Shown here piece after piece: positions 39,480-53,120 of a stretch of 64,000 bases of DNA. How positions within the stretch are numbered: the stretch's first letter is position 1; every line of letters starts with the position of its first letter. The DNA comes from Clostridium ljungdahlii DSM 13528. Lineage in GTDB: Bacteria > Bacillota > Clostridia > Clostridiales > Clostridiaceae. The notes under the pieces were generated by a model, which searched no databases, was not told the origin of the DNA, and saw nothing but the letters and a program-made list of their open reading frames with translations. The stretch covers positions 62,001-126,000 of the forward strand of contig NC_014328.1 of assembly GCF_000143685.1 (NCBI RefSeq), in the 5' to 3' direction. Both the position numbers and the translations under genes were made by a program.

Positions 39480-41861
39480 ATGAATTATATATCCAATCTT
39501 GCCAAGAAGAATTTAAAGTTTTCTAAAACAAAGAATATACTGATCATACTCACTATAGCGTTAGCTACTTGTCTTATAACTGCATCAGGAATAATGTTTT
39601 ACAGCATACAAAGTTCTATAATAAATTCAGCTGAAGAACAAATGGGAAATTATCATGGAGTGTATATTAATGTAAATAATAAACAAATTGAAATGTTAGA
39701 AAACAATAGAAAAATTGAAAAGGTAGGTAAATGCATTCCATTTAAAACTATAAAAAATAAAGATTTAAGTGATTCTCAAATGGAGTTATTTTATACAGAT
39801 TATGCAGGGGCAGATATGACGAATGTGAAATTAAAACAAGGAAACTTGCCTCAAAAATCAAATGAAATAGCACTAGAATCATGGGTACTTGATAAATTGA
39901 AGGTAAAATCTAAAATAGGAGAAAACATTCATATTAAAGATGAAAACAATAAAAGTATGGATTTTATTTTAAGTGGAATATTAAGCGATGATAAAATACG
40001 TAAGCAGCAAAATAATGTCATAGGTGTAGTATCAAAAAAACTTGTAACTCAAAATTTATATAAAATAAAAACGGCATGTTATGTAAGGGTTAAAAATCAT
40101 AGAAATATTATGAGCACTGTTTTTGATATTGGACATAGTATTGGTTTAAAAGATGAAAATATAAAGACAAATTCGCTGTATATAAGTGCAGTAGGAGGAG
40201 ATCCATCATTACTAATATCATTTCTTGTTATAGCTTTAATTATAGTAATTGCAACTATGGTGGTTATCTATAATATATTTTATGTATCTGTTATTGAAAG
40301 AATAAAACAATTTGGTCTTCTTTCTGCAATTGGTGCAACTAAAAAGCAAATTAGAAAAGTTATATTTAAAGAAGGATTTACTTTATCAATTATAGCAATT
40401 CCAATAGGGATTATATTTGCACATGTAATATATTATATAGTAAGGCAACTACTAATATCAAAGTACTCCATAGAAATAAAATCTTCACCATATATTATAA
40501 TTATTTCGGCACTAATAAGTTTATTAGCAGTTGTAATTTCCCTTAGAAAACCAGAAAAGCTTTCTTCGAGAATATCTCCAGTAGAATCAATGAGATACAG
40601 CGGTGTAGAAATAAATTCAAAGAAAAAAGAAAGAAATTCAATTAAGAAAATATCTATATCTAAAATTGCACATTTAAATCTTTGGAGAAATAAAAAGAGA
40701 ACAATTATGACTATGATTTCTCTTACCATGAGCGGCATTTTATTTATTGTAATTTGTACTGTACTTAAAAGTATGAATATATATAATCTCACAAAACAAG
40801 ATTTTAAACACGAATTTTCATTAACAAGCACAGAAACAGAGGGTAATCCTTTAAATGATGAGATAATAAATAATATAAAAAATATTAAAGGGGTTAAAAA
40901 TGTCAGTACTGAAAAATATACCGGGAATATATCTGTAAACAATTTAAGCTATGGACTATATGGATATGATGATTATCTTTTAGGTAAATTTAAAAAATAT
41001 TTAATAGCGGGAAAAATATCTTCTGAGGAATTAAAAAGTAAAGATGAAGTTTTAGTTGCAACTAATTATGATAAAAATGATAACAGAATTTGCAAATATA
41101 AAGTTGGAGATAAAATAAATTTATCAATTGCAGTAGATAAAAATGGGAAACAAACAGAAAGTATAAAAAAACAATTTACTGTGGCAGGTATAGTTAGTAA
41201 GAACATAGGAAGCTTTGGCTGGAAAATAGATGGATATGACCTTATAACCCACGAAGATGTGTTTACAAGAGGAGAATTTAAGGACAAGTTAGTTAGTGCA
41301 AATGACAACAAAATGGCAGGAGTATATATAGATATTGACAGCAGCAAGTTTGAATCTATAAAAAGCAAAATTAAATCAATTTCACAAAAAGACAATAGGA
41401 TATTCTATGATTCAAATACAGATTACAAAAAGGAACTTGAAAGTCAGTATATGGGAATGCAAATTATTGCAATGAGCTTTATTGGTATTATAGCCCTTAT
41501 TGGAATTTTAAATCTTATAAATACCATGATTACAAGTATACTTACTAGAAAAAAAGAGTACGGAATGCTTCAGGCTGTTGGGCTTTCAGATAGAGAGCTT
41601 CGTAAGATGCTTCAAATTGAAGGAATATATTATTCTCTTGGAAGCTCTTTAATGTCTATAATTTTTGGAACATCTTTGGGATACCTGTGTTTTAAATTGT
41701 TTAAAAGGTCCGGAGCAGATTATGCAGAATATAAATTACCACTAGGTTCAATTTTGGTATTGATTTTAGCGTTTGCTATAATAACAATACTCATAACATA
41801 TTTAATTGAAAATAAATTAAAAAAGGAATCAATTGTAGATAGAATAAGATATAGTGAATAA
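39480..41861 (+). CDS. FtsX-like ABC transporter permease
   Basis: Large permease of 793 residues. An N-terminal membrane segment (about 17-40) is followed by an external domain, then a three-helix FtsX block (about 240-360). A second unit repeats this: membrane segment near 410, external domain (about 435-655), and FtsX block (about 660-785, with LINTMITSILTRKKEYGMLQAVGLS). This duplicated layout matches mechanotransmitting permeases that shed peptides or lipoproteins from the membrane rather than channel-type exporters. It is last in the operon; a terminator follows. Confidence 0.92.
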   Translation: MNYISNLAKKNLKFSKTKNILIILTIALATCLITASGIMFYSIQSSIINSAEEQMGNYHGVYINVNNKQIEMLENNRKIEKVGKCIPFKTIKNKDLSDSQMELFYTDYAGADMTNVKLKQGNLPQKSNEIALESWVLDKLKVKSKIGENIHIKDENNKSMDFILSGILSDDKIRKQQNNVIGVVSKKLVTQNLYKIKTACYVRVKNHRNIMSTVFDIGHSIGLKDENIKTNSLYISAVGGDPSLLISFLVIALIIVIATMVVIYNIFYVSVIERIKQFGLLSAIGATKKQIRKVIFKEGFTLSIIAIPIGIIFAHVIYYIVRQLLISKYSIEIKSSPYIIIISALISLLAVVISLRKPEKLSSRISPVESMRYSGVEINSKKKERNSIKKISISKIAHLNLWRNKKRTIMTMISLTMSGILFIVICTVLKSMNIYNLTKQDFKHEFSLTSTETEGNPLNDEIINNIKNIKGVKNVSTEKYTGNISVNNLSYGLYGYDDYLLGKFKKYLIAGKISSEELKSKDEVLVATNYDKNDNRICKYKVGDKINLSIAVDKNGKQTESIKKQFTVAGIVSKNIGSFGWKIDGYDLITHEDVFTRGEFKDKLVSANDNKMAGVYIDIDSSKFESIKSKIKSISQKDNRIFYDSNTDYKKELESQYMGMQIIAMSFIGIIALIGILNLINTMITSILTRKKEYGMLQAVGLSDRELRKMLQIEGIYYSLGSSLMSIIFGTSLGYLCFKLFKRSGADYAEYKLPLGSILVLILAFAIITILITYLIENKLKKESIVDRIRYSE

Positions 41862-41865
41862 AATT

Positions 41866-41915
41866 AAGTTTTCACCTAGAAATTTTACGTAAAGTTTCTA
41901 AGTGAAAACTTTTAT
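41866..41915 (+). terminator. terminator of the two-component/ABC operon
   Basis: AAGTTTTCACCTAGAAA and TTTCTAAGTGAAAACTT pair with one bulge, followed by TTTATT. The 133-bp repeat copy A starts right after it. Confidence 0.8.
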
Positions 41916-42048
41916 TTATCCGATGGCTACCTGCTCTAATACACCCACTTTTCCAAGTGAGAGTAAAGAGCAGGTACATCCCTGGATAACGATTTCTAAG
42001 CATCAGGTGGAGTCAAAACTCCATCTGATGTCAAGAACTCTGTTTATA
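41916..42048 (+). repeat. 133-bp double-hairpin repeat, copy A
   Basis: Begins TTATCCGATG and ends CTCTGTTTATA. A first hairpin has arms CCTGCTCT..ACACCCACTT and AAGTGAGAGT..AGAGCAGG; then CTGGATAACGATTTCTAAG; then a second hairpin CATCAGGTGGAGT/ACTCCATCTGATG. Copies B (47379-47511) and C (55035-55167) have the same length and layout. No coding potential. Confidence 0.85.
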
Positions 42049-42149
42049 TGTATGCTATAATTGGATTATGATAGGTTATAAAGTTAGATGCAGAATATAT
42101 GATAACTAATGTGTAATTAAATTATCAATGTATTTGATTGGAGGTAAAA

Positions 42150-43181
42150 ATGGAGGACTTAGATTTATTCAAAGAAATATGTGAAACTCATGCACCAAGT
42201 GGCAGAGAAGATTGGCTGTATTCTATTATAGAAGATAATTTTAACCAATTTGGAGATATAACTATAAGTAAGCTTAATAATATGTATATACATAAAGAAG
42301 GAAAAACTTCTAGAAAATTAATGATAATGTCTCATGCAGATGAAATTTTTTTAATGGTAAAAGAAATAACAAAAGAAGGTTTTATAAAATTTAAAGGATT
42401 AGGAATAGATGCCAAAAGCCTTGTTGCTCAAGAAGTTATCATTCATGGAAAAGAAAATGTATCTGGAGTTGTGGCGTTAAAATATGATTATAGTGATAAA
42501 CAAAAAAGTAAAGTTAGTATGGAAAACCTATATATAGAAACTGGTTTTTGCACAGAAAAATTAAGAAGTTTAATTAAGGTAGGAGATTATATTACTTTAG
42601 ATAGAAAAATGGTAGGGCTTTTAAATGACAATGTAAGTTGTAAGTCAATAGATAACAGAGCTAGTATTTTTGCCATGTACGTTTGTGCGGAAGAACTTAA
42701 AAATGTAAATCCAGATTTAAATGTTTACTTTGTGTGTTCATGTCAGGAGGAAGTAGGACATAGAGGAGCCAAAATGGCAAGTTACGAAGTTAAACCTGAT
42801 ATAGGTATAGCACTTGATGTTACTTTTGATGGTGGAACTTTAGGGGATAGCGATAGGGAAAATAAGCTGGGAGCAGGGCCAGTTATATGTATAGGTCCTA
42901 ATATACATACTAAAATTAAAAATAGGATAATACAAACTGCAGATAAATATAGCATTCCATACCAAATTGAAGTTGAGCCGGGAAACACTGGAACTGATGC
43001 TTGGGATATTCAAACTGCAGAAGGGGGAATACCTACACTTCTTATATCTATTCCTATAAAGTATATGCATACTTCTGTAGAAGTGGTAAATTTGAAAGAT
43101 ATCAAAAACACAGGAAGACTTTTGGCTAGGTTTATTCAAGAGTTAAAAGAGGATGAATTGGAGGGATTATTTTGCTTTTAG
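42150..43181 (+). CDS. M42-family metallopeptidase, intact active site
   Basis: Dinuclear metal aminopeptidase, 343 residues, of the M42 (TET/CelM/glutamyl aminopeptidase) family, which forms cytoplasmic dodecamers that trim peptides. All expected residues are present: His62 and Asp64 in SHADEIF, Asp168 in SIDNR, Glu200-Glu201 in CQEEVGHRGA, Asp223 in ALDVT, and His307 in YMHTSVE. ATG 42150 follows GGAGGT. The next gene overlaps its last ten bases, and three M42 paralogues follow each other here, so they probably assemble together. Confidence 0.92.
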   Translation: MEDLDLFKEICETHAPSGREDWLYSIIEDNFNQFGDITISKLNNMYIHKEGKTSRKLMIMSHADEIFLMVKEITKEGFIKFKGLGIDAKSLVAQEVIIHGKENVSGVVALKYDYSDKQKSKVSMENLYIETGFCTEKLRSLIKVGDYITLDRKMVGLLNDNVSCKSIDNRASIFAMYVCAEELKNVNPDLNVYFVCSCQEEVGHRGAKMASYEVKPDIGIALDVTFDGGTLGDSDRENKLGAGPVICIGPNIHTKIKNRIIQTADKYSIPYQIEVEPGNTGTDAWDIQTAEGGIPTLLISIPIKYMHTSVEVVNLKDIKNTGRLLARFIQELKEDELEGLFCF

Positions 43182-44179
43182 AAAAGCTATCTAACTGTAT
43201 AGGACCTTCTGGTTACGAAGAAGAAATTAGAAATGTAATAAAAGAGGAGTTGTACACTTTTACTGATAATGTAACTGTAGACAGAATGGGAAACGTTATA
43301 GTCCATAGTGATAATAATGATAATTCTTCACCTAAAATAATGATAGCTTCTCATATGGATGAGAGAGGTCTTATAATTACAGCTTATAATGATGATGGGA
43401 CTCTAAAGTTTTCAACTTTAGGTAAAATGGAAAAAGGAGCATTGCCTTGTAAAACTGTTTTAATTGGAAACAAAAAAGTACATGGTGTTATAGGCATAAA
43501 ACCAATACATCTTCAGAATAAAAGTGAAAGGGATAGAAATATATCTTATGATGATATGTGTATAGATATTGGAGCCTCAAGTAAAGATGAGTGTAGGAAA
43601 ACTGTTTCACTTGGAGATTTTGTAGTATTTGACAATAGTTTTTCTAATTTTGGAGACAATTTGGTAAAAGGCAAGGCTTTAGATAATAGAATAGGATGTT
43701 CTATACTTTTAGAATTATTGAAGGAAAAATATGAGTGTAATTTATATGGAGTGTTTTATGTCCAGGGAAATATAGATAAAAGAGGAATTTATACTGCAGC
43801 TTACAATGTTAAGCCTGATATAATGATAGATTTAGATACTATAAATAGTACTGATGGTGAAGGCGTACCGGAATATTTAAAAACAAATGAACTTACAGGA
43901 GGACCCGTTATACCTTTTAATATGGAAGAGTCTATATTTAATAGAGACATTGTAAAGTCTATTAGAAATAAGGCAGATAATATGGGAATTGCTTATAAAA
44001 AGAGCATAAGTACTAAGGATACAAGTAAACTTAAACCAGTCCGTTTACCTATTAATAACTGCAAGACAGCAGCGGTATTAATACCATGCAAACATATGGA
44101 TTATAATATTTCAATGTGCAGCTTGATGGATTATGAAAGTACTTTAACTTTGGTAAAAAGTTATTTGTCAGATTTATAG
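43172..44179 (+). CDS. M42-family protein with damaged active site (paralogue 2)
   Basis: 335 residues by a TTG start at 43172 behind GGAGGG, overlapping the upstream gene. The fold signatures SHMDERG (His61, Asp63) and ALDNRIG (Asp171) are kept, as is Asp222. The catalytic Glu-Glu pair is replaced by Gly199-Asn200 in VQGNIDKRG, and the last metal His aligns with Asp in KHMDYN. It should bind at most part of the metal centre. It may be a structural or regulatory subunit for its active neighbour. Confidence 0.85.
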   Translation: MLLEKLSNCIGPSGYEEEIRNVIKEELYTFTDNVTVDRMGNVIVHSDNNDNSSPKIMIASHMDERGLIITAYNDDGTLKFSTLGKMEKGALPCKTVLIGNKKVHGVIGIKPIHLQNKSERDRNISYDDMCIDIGASSKDECRKTVSLGDFVVFDNSFSNFGDNLVKGKALDNRIGCSILLELLKEKYECNLYGVFYVQGNIDKRGIYTAAYNVKPDIMIDLDTINSTDGEGVPEYLKTNELTGGPVIPFNMEESIFNRDIVKSIRNKADNMGIAYKKSISTKDTSKLKPVRLPINNCKTAAVLIPCKHMDYNISMCSLMDYESTLTLVKSYLSDL

Positions 44180-44213
44180 ATGATAATTTAAAATATTGAG
44201 GGGTGAAATTTTT

Positions 44214-45173
44214 ATGGATAAACTTCTAATAAAATTAATCAATTCTTTTGGAGTTAGTGGTAAAGAAGATGAAGTGAGGGAAGTAATAAAGGAACGTTTA
44301 AATGAAATTAATCAAGATATGTATGAAGATGATATAGGTAATGTAATAGTAAAATTAGGTTCTGGTGAAACTAAAATAATGCTGTGTACTCATATGGATT
44401 CTGTAGGATTTATAGTAAACCATATAGACGATGATGGCATGATAAGGGTGGACAACATAGGAAATTTTAAAAAGGAAGATATATCCCATAGTTTTATAAG
44501 GTTTGATAATGGAACCTTAGGAAAAATATATACTTCTCACGAAGGCGAATTTGTAGATATAGGCGTGAATGAAAGGGAAGATGCTTTAAAAAAGGTAAAT
44601 GAAGGTGATATGGCATCCCTTGTAGGACCGTATTTAAGTGTAGGTGACAACAATGTTATAAGCCCACTTTTACATAATAAGGTAGGATGTTATATACTTT
44701 TAAAGCTTATAGAATATGTAAAAGTAGAAAATGCAGAGCTTGATTTTGTATTTGCATCACAAGGTGAAATAGGAGGAATAGGTGCTAGAATTGCTGCAAA
44801 TAATATAAACCCTGATTATTGTATAATAGTTGGTACTGAAAATGCCACAAATGCGGAGGAAAGAAAAAACAACATAAATATAGATGAAGGACCAGTAATT
44901 AAAATTATGGATAGTTCACTTATAATGCATAAAGATATAAAAGAGATGTTAGAAAATTGTGCTAAGAGATCAGAAATAAATTTACAATACAGCATAAGTA
45001 CAGGTAAATCTGAAGGGGAATTAGTGCATAAAGAGAGAATTGGAATAAGAACCGGAGAAATTGCAGTACCATGTAGATACAAGTATTCCACATCTGAAAT
45101 GGTATCAATAAATGATATAGAAGATACTATAAAATTATTAAAGCAACTGGAAAACTTTAAAGAAATAATATAA
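44214..45173 (+). CDS. M42-family protein with strongly degenerate active site (paralogue 3)
   Basis: 319 residues; ATG 44214 after GAGGGGTG. Only the first motif survives (THMDSVG). The second Asp aligns with His in LLHNKVG, the Glu pair reads Gly-Glu in SQGEIGGIGA, the next Asp aligns with Gly in IIVGTEN, and the final His aligns with Tyr in RYKYSTS. The overall length and secondary pattern stay M42-like, so the protein is under some selection although it cannot be a normal peptidase. It is the last of three tandem paralogues. Confidence 0.82.
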   Translation: MDKLLIKLINSFGVSGKEDEVREVIKERLNEINQDMYEDDIGNVIVKLGSGETKIMLCTHMDSVGFIVNHIDDDGMIRVDNIGNFKKEDISHSFIRFDNGTLGKIYTSHEGEFVDIGVNEREDALKKVNEGDMASLVGPYLSVGDNNVISPLLHNKVGCYILLKLIEYVKVENAELDFVFASQGEIGGIGARIAANNINPDYCIIVGTENATNAEERKNNINIDEGPVIKIMDSSLIMHKDIKEMLENCAKRSEINLQYSISTGKSEGELVHKERIGIRTGEIAVPCRYKYSTSEMVSINDIEDTIKLLKQLENFKEII

Positions 45174-45207
45174 TAAAAAGAATCTATCTTATAAAGATAC
45201 GCCATTT

Positions 45208-45252
45208 ATAAAAATAGCTTCTATGATAAATCATCATAGAAGCTATTTTTAT
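45208..45252. terminator. bidirectional terminator
   Basis: AAATAGCTTCTATGAT and ATCATAGAAGCTATTT pair perfectly with T/A runs on both sides, between the M42 operon and the convergent glycosylase-like gene. Confidence 0.85.
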
Positions 45253-45288
45253 AGAGTTTTTACAATATATAATTAGTAAAAGGGAACC

Positions 45289-45885
45289 TTAAATACTATT
45301 TAGAGTGTTCTTTAATTTTTTCCAGTCATTTTCATACATAAGTTTGAAAGAATCATTTCTATTATAAGTTAATGCAGATGGATGATACATAGGGAATATA
45401 TCCTTTTTCAAATCTTCATTAAAATAGATTTTACCGTGGCATTCACCTATAGAGTTAAATTTAGTAAATCTTTTTAAAGGAGTATTTCCTAAAGTTACAA
45501 TTATTTTAGGATTAACTAGCTCAATTTCTCTATTTAGTATATCTTTAAATAGTTCAATTTCAGAAGTTTTAGGAGGCCTGTTACTTATAGTTTTTCTCCC
45601 ATTTTTCCCTTGATTTATTTTTATTGGTCTTAAAAAGCAAGTGTTAGTTATTCTAATATTATCTCTTTGTAAACCTATGGAGTTTAGATAACTTCCAAAG
45701 GTCTTTCCTGCCATTCCAACAAAAGGTTTACCTTGTTCTACCTCCGTTTTGCCTGGAGCTTCACCTATGAATAATATATTACAAGGAATAGGCCCATCAC
45801 CAAAAATGTATCCGCCAGTAGGCGTTTCATCATATCCATCACATATTTTTTTGATTTTTTCTATAAGCTCTTCTTTAGCATTCAT
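45289..45885 (-). CDS. uracil-DNA glycosylase-superfamily protein without full Fe-S set
   Basis: A protein of 198 residues with the family 4/5-like pattern FIGEAPGKTEVEQGKPFVGMAGKTF (active-site loop), IRITNTCFLRP, IIVTLGNTPL and the C-terminal MYHPSAL (His loop). It would remove uracil from DNA if active. Family 4 enzymes hold a [4Fe-4S] cluster with four Cys; here Cys15 and Cys83 could remain, but the CxxC partner and the late Cys (aligned with Glu111) are absent. AAAGGAGGGA precedes the start. It stands alone. Confidence 0.82.
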   Translation of the reverse strand: MNAKEELIEKIKKICDGYDETPTGGYIFGDGPIPCNILFIGEAPGKTEVEQGKPFVGMAGKTFGSYLNSIGLQRDNIRITNTCFLRPIKINQGKNGRKTISNRPPKTSEIELFKDILNREIELVNPKIIVTLGNTPLKRFTKFNSIGECHGKIYFNEDLKKDIFPMYHPSALTYNRNDSFKLMYENDWKKLKNTLNSI

Positions 45886-46078
45886 AAAAGAAGTCCCTCC
45901 TTTAAACTATCAACGTCAATTATATTTTAGCATATAAAGAGCTTTTAAATGCATTTTGAATTAAGTATAGGTTAAATTATTGATATAATGTGTGTATTTT
46001 CAAATTGTATGCATACATTTTGAAAAGTATATAGTCGATGATATAATTCTAACTAAAATTGTTTAAGAGGTGATTTTT

Positions 46079-47224
46079 ATGGAAGCTCCATATATAATGA
46101 CGCCTGGGCCTACAGAAGTTAGAGATAATGTTAGGTTTGCCAGAAGTGAAAGATGTACAAATCCTGACTTAGATATTCAATTTTATGATTTTTATAAAGA
46201 TACCTGTGAAGATATAGCTAAATTTTTAAATACTAAAAATCAGGTTAGAATATTAAGCGGGGAAGGAATACTTGGTCTTGAAGCAGCTTGTGCTTCTCTT
46301 ACAGAAGAAGGAGATAGAGTACTTGTAATTGATAATGGCATATATGGTGAAGGGTTTGCTGATTTTGTAAAACTTTATGACGGAGAAGTAGTGTTTTTTA
46401 AAGGAAATAGAAAAAGGGAAATAGATGTGGATGAACTGAAGAAATTTTTAGATAAAGATAGTAAGTTTAAGTATGCTACAGTTGTCCATTGCGATACCCC
46501 TTCAGGAATGTTAAATAACATATCAAAAATATGTCCTATGCTTAAAGAAAAAGGAATATTAACTGTAGTAGATAGTGTATCTGCTATGGGAGGAGAAAAG
46601 TTAGAAGTAGATAATTGGAATATAGATATAGTGGTAGGTGGATCACAAAAGTGTATTTCTGCACCTCCAGGACTTACAATATTAAGTATAAGTCAAGATG
46701 CCTTTGAAGTTATGAGAAATAGGAAAAAACCAATAAGGTCTTTTTATTGTAATTTGCTAGCCTGGGAAAATTACTATGAGAAAAAGTGGTTTCCATATAC
46801 GCCTCCTATAAGTGATATAGTTGGACTTAAAGTAGCGGTGGATAATATTTTAAAAGATAAAGATATTTTGAAAAGACATAGGGAAATAGGTAAAAGTGTT
46901 AGGATAGCAGTTAAAGAGGCAGGATTAAGCCTTTATAATGAAAATGGATATTCAAATACAGTTACAGCTATTGAAGTCCCAGAAGGAATAGATGAATCTA
47001 AGCTTAGAAAATATATGGTAGATAATTTCAATGTTTTAATAGCAGGATCTTTTGGATACTTACAAGGGAGAGTAGTAAGAATAGGACATATGGGTGAAAA
47101 TGCAAAAAAAGATATGGTGAGTTATACTTTATATGCTTTGCAAAAATCTCTAGAAAACTTTCAATTTTACTGTCAGTGTGATATGGCTAATTGCTTTTTA
47201 AAGAATGCTAAAAGCCTTGAATAA
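46079..47224 (+). CDS. class V aminotransferase (alanine-glyoxylate type), orphan
   Basis: PLP enzyme of 381 residues related to serine-pyruvate/alanine-glyoxylate aminotransferases: YIMTPGPTEVRDNV at the start, HCDTPSGML, VVDSVSAMGGEKLEVD, and the PLP lysine in GGSQKCISAPPG. It ends in a Cys-containing tail (FYCQCDMANCF) that the family does not need. ATG 46079 follows AAGAGGTGA. It is a distant paralogue of the serine-operon aminotransferase at 26034 and has no obvious pathway partner. The amino donor and acceptor are unknown. Confidence 0.88.
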   Translation: MEAPYIMTPGPTEVRDNVRFARSERCTNPDLDIQFYDFYKDTCEDIAKFLNTKNQVRILSGEGILGLEAACASLTEEGDRVLVIDNGIYGEGFADFVKLYDGEVVFFKGNRKREIDVDELKKFLDKDSKFKYATVVHCDTPSGMLNNISKICPMLKEKGILTVVDSVSAMGGEKLEVDNWNIDIVVGGSQKCISAPPGLTILSISQDAFEVMRNRKKPIRSFYCNLLAWENYYEKKWFPYTPPISDIVGLKVAVDNILKDKDILKRHREIGKSVRIAVKEAGLSLYNENGYSNTVTAIEVPEGIDESKLRKYMVDNFNVLIAGSFGYLQGRVVRIGHMGENAKKDMVSYTLYALQKSLENFQFYCQCDMANCFLKNAKSLE

Positions 47225-47239
47225 TAAAAAATGATAATT

Positions 47240-47374
47240 TTATCTGGTGGCTCCTATCTTGTTTAGGTGGGAGCATTAGATAGGCTACATATTTGGATAA
47301 TGTACTCTAAGTTCTAAAAAGTTAGGAAGGCTGTTAATAAGCATTAGGTGTCTGATACCGAGAGTTCTGGTTAT
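47240..47374 (+). repeat. possible diverged member (D) of the 133-bp repeat family
   Basis: 135 bases with the same frame of landmarks as copy B that follows it: TTATC at the start, a hairpin closed by CCTATCT/AGATAGG, CTAC then TTGGATAA, AAGCATTAGGTG, TCTGATAC, and AGAGTTCTGGTTAT at the end. The hairpin sequences themselves differ. Kinship is suggested by order of blocks only. Confidence 0.45.
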
Positions 47375-47378
47375 TTTG

Positions 47379-47511
47379 TTATCCGATGACTACCTGCTCT
47401 AATACTCCCACTTCTCCAAGTGGGAGTAAAGAGCAGCTACGTACCTGGATAACGATTTCTAAGCATCAGGTGGAGTCAAAACTCCATCTGACGCAAAGAA
47501 CTCTGTTTATA
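47379..47511 (+). repeat. 133-bp double-hairpin repeat, copy B
   Basis: The same start, end, length and two-hairpin layout as copy A. The first hairpin is almost perfect (ACTCCCACTT/AAGTGGGAGT, closed by CTGCTCT/AGAGCAG). It lies 225 bases upstream of the second rRNA promoter. The rest of 47512-47735 shows no gene. Confidence 0.85.
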
Positions 47512-47735
47512 TTAAAAAAACAACATAACCTAGTGTGTCAGTATAAGAATACTTAAGGAATAAGTATTATGGTGTATATATTATAAGATAATTTTATATA
47601 ATGGTGATATTTTTGAATTATGCATATACGTAATGTGTTAGAATAGCAACTGTCGTCATCAAGCGAAGATATTAATTTGAGAATATCAATTGTAATGTCT
47701 CGTGCAATTCAAAATTACGTTTTGAAAAAAAGATG

Positions 47736-47764
47736 TTGACAAAGTAAGAAATAGATGATATACT
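47736..47764 (+). promoter_or_regulatory. rRNA operon 2 promoter
   Basis: TTGACA, 17-base spacer, TATACT, as in operon 1. The sequence upstream is unrelated to that of operon 1, while the leader downstream (to 47920) is nearly the same. Confidence 0.85.
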
Positions 47765-47920
47765 ATAAAAGCTGTCGAAGTGAGACAGCAAAATGATCCT
47801 TGAAAATTAAACAGAGGAAGATATAAGTACAACTTATTTAGAATAAACCAGCAATTCTTTTGAGCTGCGAAAGCAGCTAAAAAAGTAATTTCGTAATAAG
47901 AAGAGTCAATACAAACTTTT

Positions 47921-49431
<1,511 letters not shown>

Positions 49432-49684
49432 AGGGAGTCGAAAGATAGAGTATAATCTATCTTATAAATTGATGGTTTAAGTAAGTTAGAAAGTCTACTC
49501 TGTTTAATTTTGAAGGATCAGATAGATTCTTCTTTCAGTTTACAAGCAATTAGGAATGTAAATTGAAAAATTGTCCTTTGAAAATTGCACAGTAAATAAG
49601 AAATAAAGTAAAGCTAAGGTTATGATATAACCTTTGTAGTAGATGTATGTCATTTTAAAGATTTAAGATGATACATGAAACTAA

Positions 49685-49806
49685 GAAAATTGATAGTAAC
49701 AAGCAAGACAAGGAAAAACTTGAATGAGGAGCGGAGTTTACTAGTGTAAATGAGCACCGGAATGAAAGTTTTGACGCAGTATTGCGAAGTTAATAGCAAT
49801 TTTCGA
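49685..49806 (+). repeat. spacer cassette in the 16S-23S interval of operon 2
   Basis: About 97 bases between GAAAATTGATAG and ATAGCAATTTTCGA, with blocks ACTTGAATGAGGAGCGGAG, TTTACTAGTGTAAATGAGCACC and AATGAAAGTTTTGACG. Operon 1 lacks it here and instead carries a close relative between 23S and 5S (35779-35900). Confidence 0.8.
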
Positions 49807-49812
49807 TAATGA

Positions 49813-52704
<2,892 letters not shown>

Positions 52705-52813
52705 ATAAAAACGAAAGAAAAAAAGTTTACTGTGCAATTTTGAGAGGACAGAAGGTTCTCTTTAAAAATTAATATAAAAGAAAATTGATAGAAATAGCAA
52801 TTTTCGATGATAA

Positions 52814-52930
52814 TCTGGTGGTAATGACGTGAAGGTAACACCCCTTTCCATACCGAACAGGAAGGTTAAGCTTCAGGGTGCCGATGGTACTGCAGGGGAG
52901 GCTCTGTGGGAGAATAGGTCGCTGCCAGGT
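52814..52930 (+). rRNA. 5S ribosomal RNA, operon 2
   Basis: Same 117-base gene as in operon 1 with two substitutions (CAGGGTG for CAGAGTG and GGCTCTG for GGCCCTG). Confidence 0.95.
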
Positions 52931-52939
52931 AAGTTTTTT

Positions 52940-53015
<76 letters not shown>

Positions 53016-53050
53016 AAAGTTTCAGATATAATCTGAAACTTTTTTTATTT
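53016..53050 (+). terminator. terminator of rRNA operon 2
   Basis: AAGTTTCAGAT and ATCTGAAACTT pair around three bases, followed by a T-run. Confidence 0.85.
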
Positions 53051-53120
53051 TATATAGAAAAAATAATTGAACTATGTAATAATTAAGTATAAAATATAAA
53101 AATATTAAGGAGAAACTTAT

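Noticed and set aside
41916-42048. Repeat copies as CRISPR units
   Set aside because: Copies are kilobases apart, 133 bp long and not regularly spaced with spacers.
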